The position numbers and the translations under genes are program-made. The notes beneath the pieces are model-generated. The model saw nothing but the letters and a program-made list of their open reading frames with translations, ran no database searches and was not told the origin of the DNA. From Clostridia bacterium (lineage in GTDB: Bacteria > Bacillota > Clostridia > UBA1381 > UBA9506), in contig JAFYXI010000048.1 in assembly GCA_017546245.1 (NCBI GenBank), forward strand, positions 1 to 55,957: 55,957 nt of DNA. Direction: 5' to 3'. Positions 52,928-55,957 of this stretch are shown here, in pieces (position 1 is the first letter of the stretch; each line of letters starts with the position of its first letter).

Positions 52928-55411
52928 TTAAGCATCATAAAATCTTAACAGCGATTCACAATTAATAATTTTTTCTAAAACCATATCTGCACTGTAATAA
53001 TAATGATTTGCTGCTTCAAAACCTACCTCTGGGCGCCGACACATAATTTTATATACTTTTTCTGCGATATCTTTTTCGTCGTTAACTAAAGTAAGAATTT
53101 CTTTCTTTATATCCGAATTTTTACTTTTTAAATATTTATCCCTTAAACGAACAAATCTGATTTGATGATAAGAAGAACGGAACAACGAATATGCCACATA
53201 TGCTATATCAGGCAATTCGTCTTTCATATCTCCTAAAATTTCTATTCCCTTAAACCATTTTTCGCTAAGAAGCTTAAATTGTTTTTCAAAAATCTCAGCA
53301 GGATAAATAGAGCGCCAACTTTCTAAATCATCATAACTAAAACAAGTCATAGTTGCTTCATAACCTGTTGGCTTGCTGTAAAATATATTCGATACGCCAC
53401 CGTTTTGCGGTCCTAAGTACAAAACCTGAATATCAAACGGAAATTCACTAAAGGCTTCGCTAAATACATCTGTTGCTTTTTTTACTTTAGGAGCATCTTT
53501 ACCATACATAATTTTAAAACTGTTTGTATAATCAGTATTATTTTCTCCGTTTTCTATAAAAAACGCTTCTGCAATCAGCTTAATATTAGGCGAGGGATAG
53601 CCTCCCAAAGTCCAGCTCAGCATCAAATGATCTATTTGTAATTCTTTTAAATTCTCTATTTGTCGTATCAAACTTGCAAATACAGGTAAATATGGCACAG
53701 TTGAGCATTCCCAGCTATTATTAATTTGCAGTTTAACAGCTGTTTCACGTCCTGCTTTTTTTGCCATTTGCCAATTAGCTAAACTTACAGAGCTTATGCC
53801 ATCTACAGATATGGAATAATCTTTTACGCGACCTTCTATGCCGCCTCTGACAAATGGTATACCGGTCTCTCTTTTACATAAAACTGCTGTATTTTCAGGC
53901 AGCGCATTAATACATTTTGATATTTCATTCTGAGTAAATCCGAAGTTTTCTGTCCACGCCCAATCCCATGCCAAAACCCGTATACCCTGATCAATTCTGT
54001 GTGCCCCTTCTTCGATCAGACGATTAACCATCGAGGCAAGCTCCCACGGTTCTTTGTCTGCACAATCAGGACATATGCTTTCTGATTTAACAGATTTACA
54101 GTGAGTCAAATTTTCAGACATCGTAATTGTAAAAAATCCTCCCAATCCCGGAACAGCTCTGCATAATGATTCTACAGCATTTTTCAGATAATTTTGTGTT
54201 TTTTCTAAGCTTAAACACATGCAAGCATTATTACCCAAAACCGTGCCTTTCATATCAGGATATTTTTCGAAAAACGAAAGAGGCATACTTCTTGGCTCAT
54301 TAAGATAAAGGTAAATTTTTATTCCATAACTTTTAGCGCGTTTAACCAATTCTTTCAAGTTTTTCTGTCTTATTTCCCATCCTTGCGAGAACGAGGGGGC
54401 GAACAGAAATTCAGTCAATCTGTACAATACTGCATGGAGCCATATCCCATTAACGCCTGCACGCGCATATTTTTCTAAAAGTACATCAGGACAGTAGCTT
54501 CGACTGTCCACATCAAAAGCACCTTCATACAAAGCAGAAAACGGGTATATATATCGCACAGCAAAACGTGGCGAACGTTTAATCACACCTAAATCAAAAT
54601 ATGCTCCCCCGCTTTTTTTAGCCAAATCTTCAAGTCTGTATAATCCACGCACTATCCCGGCACCAGAGCCTGCTTTAATTGTAATTTTATTTTCCAAAAC
54701 TGTAATTTCGTGATATTCTTCTACCTGGTTTTCAATATAGGATAAAACAATATTTTTATTTCCTTCAGACTGCAAATCTATATTCCAGCAGTTCTTCACA
54801 TCATTTATAAAACGTTTAACCATTTCTGCAACTGTAGTATCGTTAGTCATATCTGCGATACACCAATCGTCGTCTAATACCACTTTATCTTTCGGCTGTA
54901 CATTTATATGCGTTACTGTATCTTGTTCTTTCCAAAAGTCAAATGGTTGTTTTTCTTCATTTACAGTCGTTCTGACATTTGTTACAATGTTTTTTATTCT
55001 TTGTGTTAATTCAAGCTCTTTCTGAGTTAGTTCGCGATATATAACCGGCTCACATTCAGGCTTGAATCTTCCGAGCTTTATATCTAAAAAATCTTCTTCT
55101 TTTAAAATTAATGCAAGCTTTTCCTCTGTCCAATCAAGAAGCTTTAAAAGCTGCTCATATGGCAGCAAGTGCCAATTAGCTCTGATTATTGTAATATATC
55201 CTTTTTCGTTCCATAATTTTGCATTTCCTTGTTCTTTTAGTCCCATTCGTTCAGCTTGAAGCACTACATTGTCAACATTGGTATTAAGCACTTCTGCTAT
55301 TTTATATTTAGACACCATATTCCAGTTACGAAAAATAAATGCTTGCATAACGGTGGGAAAATACTCGGGTAATAATGGCAAATTCTTTATTTCAGGCAAT
55401 GATATTTGCAT
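52928..55411 (-). CDS. Glycoside hydrolase, GH20/DUF4838-like TIM barrel (827 aa)
   Basis: There is no signal peptide, so it is cytoplasmic. An N-terminal helical region of about 150 residues looks HTH-like (FRNWNMVSKYKIAEVLNTNV). A zincin-like beta/alpha domain follows (about 205-280, GAGIVRGLYRLEDLAKKSGG), as in GH20, GH67 and GH84. Then comes a TIM barrel (about 285-640) with RYIYPFSALYEGAFDV, SYGIKIYLYLNEPR, FFTITMSENLTHCK and ICPDCA. The Asp-Glu pair typical of GH20 is not obvious, so a beta-hexosaminidase is only one option; DUF4838/alpha-glucuronidase-like is another. AAGGAG precedes the ATG. It has its own promoter with the shared 42-bp box, tying it to the importer regulon. Confidence 0.68.
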   Translation of the reverse strand: MQISLPEIKNLPLLPEYFPTVMQAFIFRNWNMVSKYKIAEVLNTNVDNVVLQAERMGLKEQGNAKLWNEKGYITIIRANWHLLPYEQLLKLLDWTEEKLALILKEEDFLDIKLGRFKPECEPVIYRELTQKELELTQRIKNIVTNVRTTVNEEKQPFDFWKEQDTVTHINVQPKDKVVLDDDWCIADMTNDTTVAEMVKRFINDVKNCWNIDLQSEGNKNIVLSYIENQVEEYHEITVLENKITIKAGSGAGIVRGLYRLEDLAKKSGGAYFDLGVIKRSPRFAVRYIYPFSALYEGAFDVDSRSYCPDVLLEKYARAGVNGIWLHAVLYRLTEFLFAPSFSQGWEIRQKNLKELVKRAKSYGIKIYLYLNEPRSMPLSFFEKYPDMKGTVLGNNACMCLSLEKTQNYLKNAVESLCRAVPGLGGFFTITMSENLTHCKSVKSESICPDCADKEPWELASMVNRLIEEGAHRIDQGIRVLAWDWAWTENFGFTQNEISKCINALPENTAVLCKRETGIPFVRGGIEGRVKDYSISVDGISSVSLANWQMAKKAGRETAVKLQINNSWECSTVPYLPVFASLIRQIENLKELQIDHLMLSWTLGGYPSPNIKLIAEAFFIENGENNTDYTNSFKIMYGKDAPKVKKATDVFSEAFSEFPFDIQVLYLGPQNGGVSNIFYSKPTGYEATMTCFSYDDLESWRSIYPAEIFEKQFKLLSEKWFKGIEILGDMKDELPDIAYVAYSLFRSSYHQIRFVRLRDKYLKSKNSDIKKEILTLVNDEKDIAEKVYKIMCRRPEVGFEAANHYYYSADMVLEKIINCESLLRFYDA

Positions 55412-55445
55412 ACAAATCTCCTTTTATACATATAAATCTTTTAAA

Positions 55446-55512
55446 ATTATAGCATATAATTTTTTATTAAAAAATGTATACAATTCGTTTTTTTGTCATA
55501 TTTTCATAAAAA
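55446..55512 (-). promoter_or_regulatory. Promoter plus 42-bp shared box of the glycosidase gene
   Basis: TATAAT (55451-55446 on the minus strand) followed upstream after 20 nt by 55471-55512, 38 of 42 positions identical to 50001-50042. Both promoters also share GCAT just before the -10 box and lack a -35 hexamer. Confidence 0.75.
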
Positions 55513-55676
55513 GTTCGCCTTTAACAAAAAGAGGCTGTAGCAAAATGCGCACACCACACAAGGCAAACAAATCGCATAACTAAGCCTCTTAATGCAATTG
55601 ATTAAGTTAAGATAACTCAAAACTTAATGTAGGAATTTGTTATTTAACGAATTCCTTTTTTATAATGCCTTGTGTT

Positions 55677-55747
55677 TTGGACAAACTTCACCTCTCGACG
55701 TACCCATGTACGCCTTCGGGTAACCCCTACGGGTTCAGTTTGTCCAA
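55677..55747. repeat. Three-way-junction repeat inside the palindrome cluster
   Basis: An outer 11-bp stem (TTGGACAAACT with AGTTTGTCCAA) encloses CGTAC-CCAT-GTACG (55699-55712) and AACCC-CTAC-GGGTT (55722-55735). It is GC-richer than its surroundings. Confidence 0.6.
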
Positions 55748-55771
55748 TCTGCGCTATTTTCCGTCCAGCCC

Positions 55772-55816
55772 AAAGGAGCTGTAGCAAAATGAATTTCATT
55801 TTGCTACAGCTCCTTT
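55772..55816. terminator. 22-bp perfect inverted repeat, terminator-like
   Basis: The arm AAAGGAGCTGTAGCAAAATG (55772-55791) continues two more nt and is exactly mirrored to 55816 with a 1-nt centre. It lies 14 nt after the stop codon of the NagB-like gene and probably terminates it on the minus strand. Confidence 0.65.
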
Positions 55817-55830
55817 TAAAATATATTTTG

Positions 55831-55957
55831 TTATTTTAAAATTCCTGATGCGCTGTCTTCATCTATGTATAAAATAAAATCAGGATGTGTTTTTAAAAGT
55901 GTTGCAGGAACAAGGTTGGTAACCTCTTTAGCCTTCAAAGTATTTTCAACAGCCTCG
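55831..55957 (-). CDS. NagB-like glucosamine-6-phosphate deaminase/isomerase family, C-terminal fragment
   Basis: Only the last 41 residues lie in the window. TNLVPATLLKTHPDFILYID followed by EDSASGILK matches the terminal segment of NagB-family enzymes (usual form: MVPASxLQxHPNxxxxxDExAAxxL). NagB converts glucosamine-6-phosphate to fructose-6-phosphate and ammonia. The gene continues beyond the right edge. If it belongs with the glycan locus, it would support an amino-sugar substrate, but the palindrome cluster separates the two. Confidence 0.75.
   Translation of the reverse strand, partial: EAVENTLKAKEVTNLVPATLLKTHPDFILYIDEDSASGILK

Larger units (their letters stand above)
55528..55816. 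mobile_element. MITE-like cluster of palindromes, about 289 bp
   Basis: The ends are inverted near-copies: AAAGAGGCTGTAGCAAAATG on the left and, reversed, AAAGGAGCTGTAGCAAAATG on the right (18 of 20 match). Inside are consecutive hairpins: AAGAGGCT/AGCCTCTT (55529-55590), ATTAAGTT/AACTTAAT (55601-55628), AGGAATT-type (55631-55656, then T-run), a three-way junction (55677-55747) and a 22-bp inverted repeat (55772-55816). There is no coding capacity. The left end resembles that of the 9586-9740 element. Confidence 0.65.

Noticed and set aside
1-55957. CRISPR arrays, prophage genes, rRNA or tRNA genes
   Set aside because: No regularly spaced direct repeats, phage structural genes or RNA gene signatures were seen on either strand.

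Overview
The window is AT-rich, low-GC Gram-positive DNA of class Clostridia type. The signs are the rpsF-ssb-rpsR operon with AGGAGG-type ribosome sites and consensus sigma-A promoters, a DUF4364 gene, TIGR01212 and BspA-LRR families, an ATPase-less Lpl-type sugar importer run by a YesM/YesN two-component pair, ECF transporters, and many secreted proteins with S-layer homology (SLH) repeats. An anaerobic gut fibre or glycan degrader fits best. This is inference: no rRNA or species marker lies in the window.

Layout. (1) 1-3871: housekeeping on the minus strand: alaS, then rpsF-ssb-rpsR from a perfect-consensus promoter embedded in the alaS terminator. (2) 3925-8253: a minus-strand operon of a TIGR01212 radical-SAM protein, a DUF4364 protein, thioredoxin reductase, a GIY-YIG protein and a BspA-type LRR surface protein. 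(3) 8272-9556: a plus-strand pair, a SpoU/TrmH methyltransferase and tadA, ending at a 155-bp MITE-like palindromic element. (4) 9842-20861: a minus-strand B12 locus. A sigma-A promoter and a cobalamin riboswitch precede three secreted proteins made of the two building blocks of animal intrinsic factor/transcobalamin (an alpha/alpha barrel and a DUF4430 beta domain), two of them carrying SLH repeats. They are followed by an ECF T component and an unusual A-A-S fusion. (5) 20928-23670: an unrecognised 330-aa protein divergent from a dGTPase gene broken by apparent single-base losses.

(6) 23771-55512: a glycan-utilization locus, all on the minus strand. A GH20/DUF4838-like glycosidase gene and a YesMN-type sensor/regulator pair sit upstream of one long transcription unit (49976 down to 25075, 15 genes). 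It encodes an importer (lipoprotein and two permeases, no ATPase), two modular surface glycan-binding proteins, two giant secreted GH99/WbsX-like proteins, two SLH proteins, an SGNH esterase, two sugar-isomerase TIM barrels, a Gfo/Idh/MocA oxidoreductase, an AAC(3)-fold acyltransferase and an amidohydrolase. A terminator follows, then a PIG-L deacetylase and an L-rhamnose mutarotase. The importer operon and the glycosidase gene share a 42-bp upstream box (38/42 identical) at the same distance from a TATAAT box, so they probably form one regulon. The oxidoreductase plus two TIM barrels suggests oxidative (keto-sugar) glycoside cleavage.

(7) 55528-55957: a run of palindromic repeats and the C-terminal end of a NagB-like gene.

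Most notable are the intrinsic-factor-like B12 capture locus, the shared box, the vestigial permease tail that records a duplication in the glycan operon, the triply frameshifted dGTPase, and a tRNA-sized four-way-junction repeat at 52783-52863.
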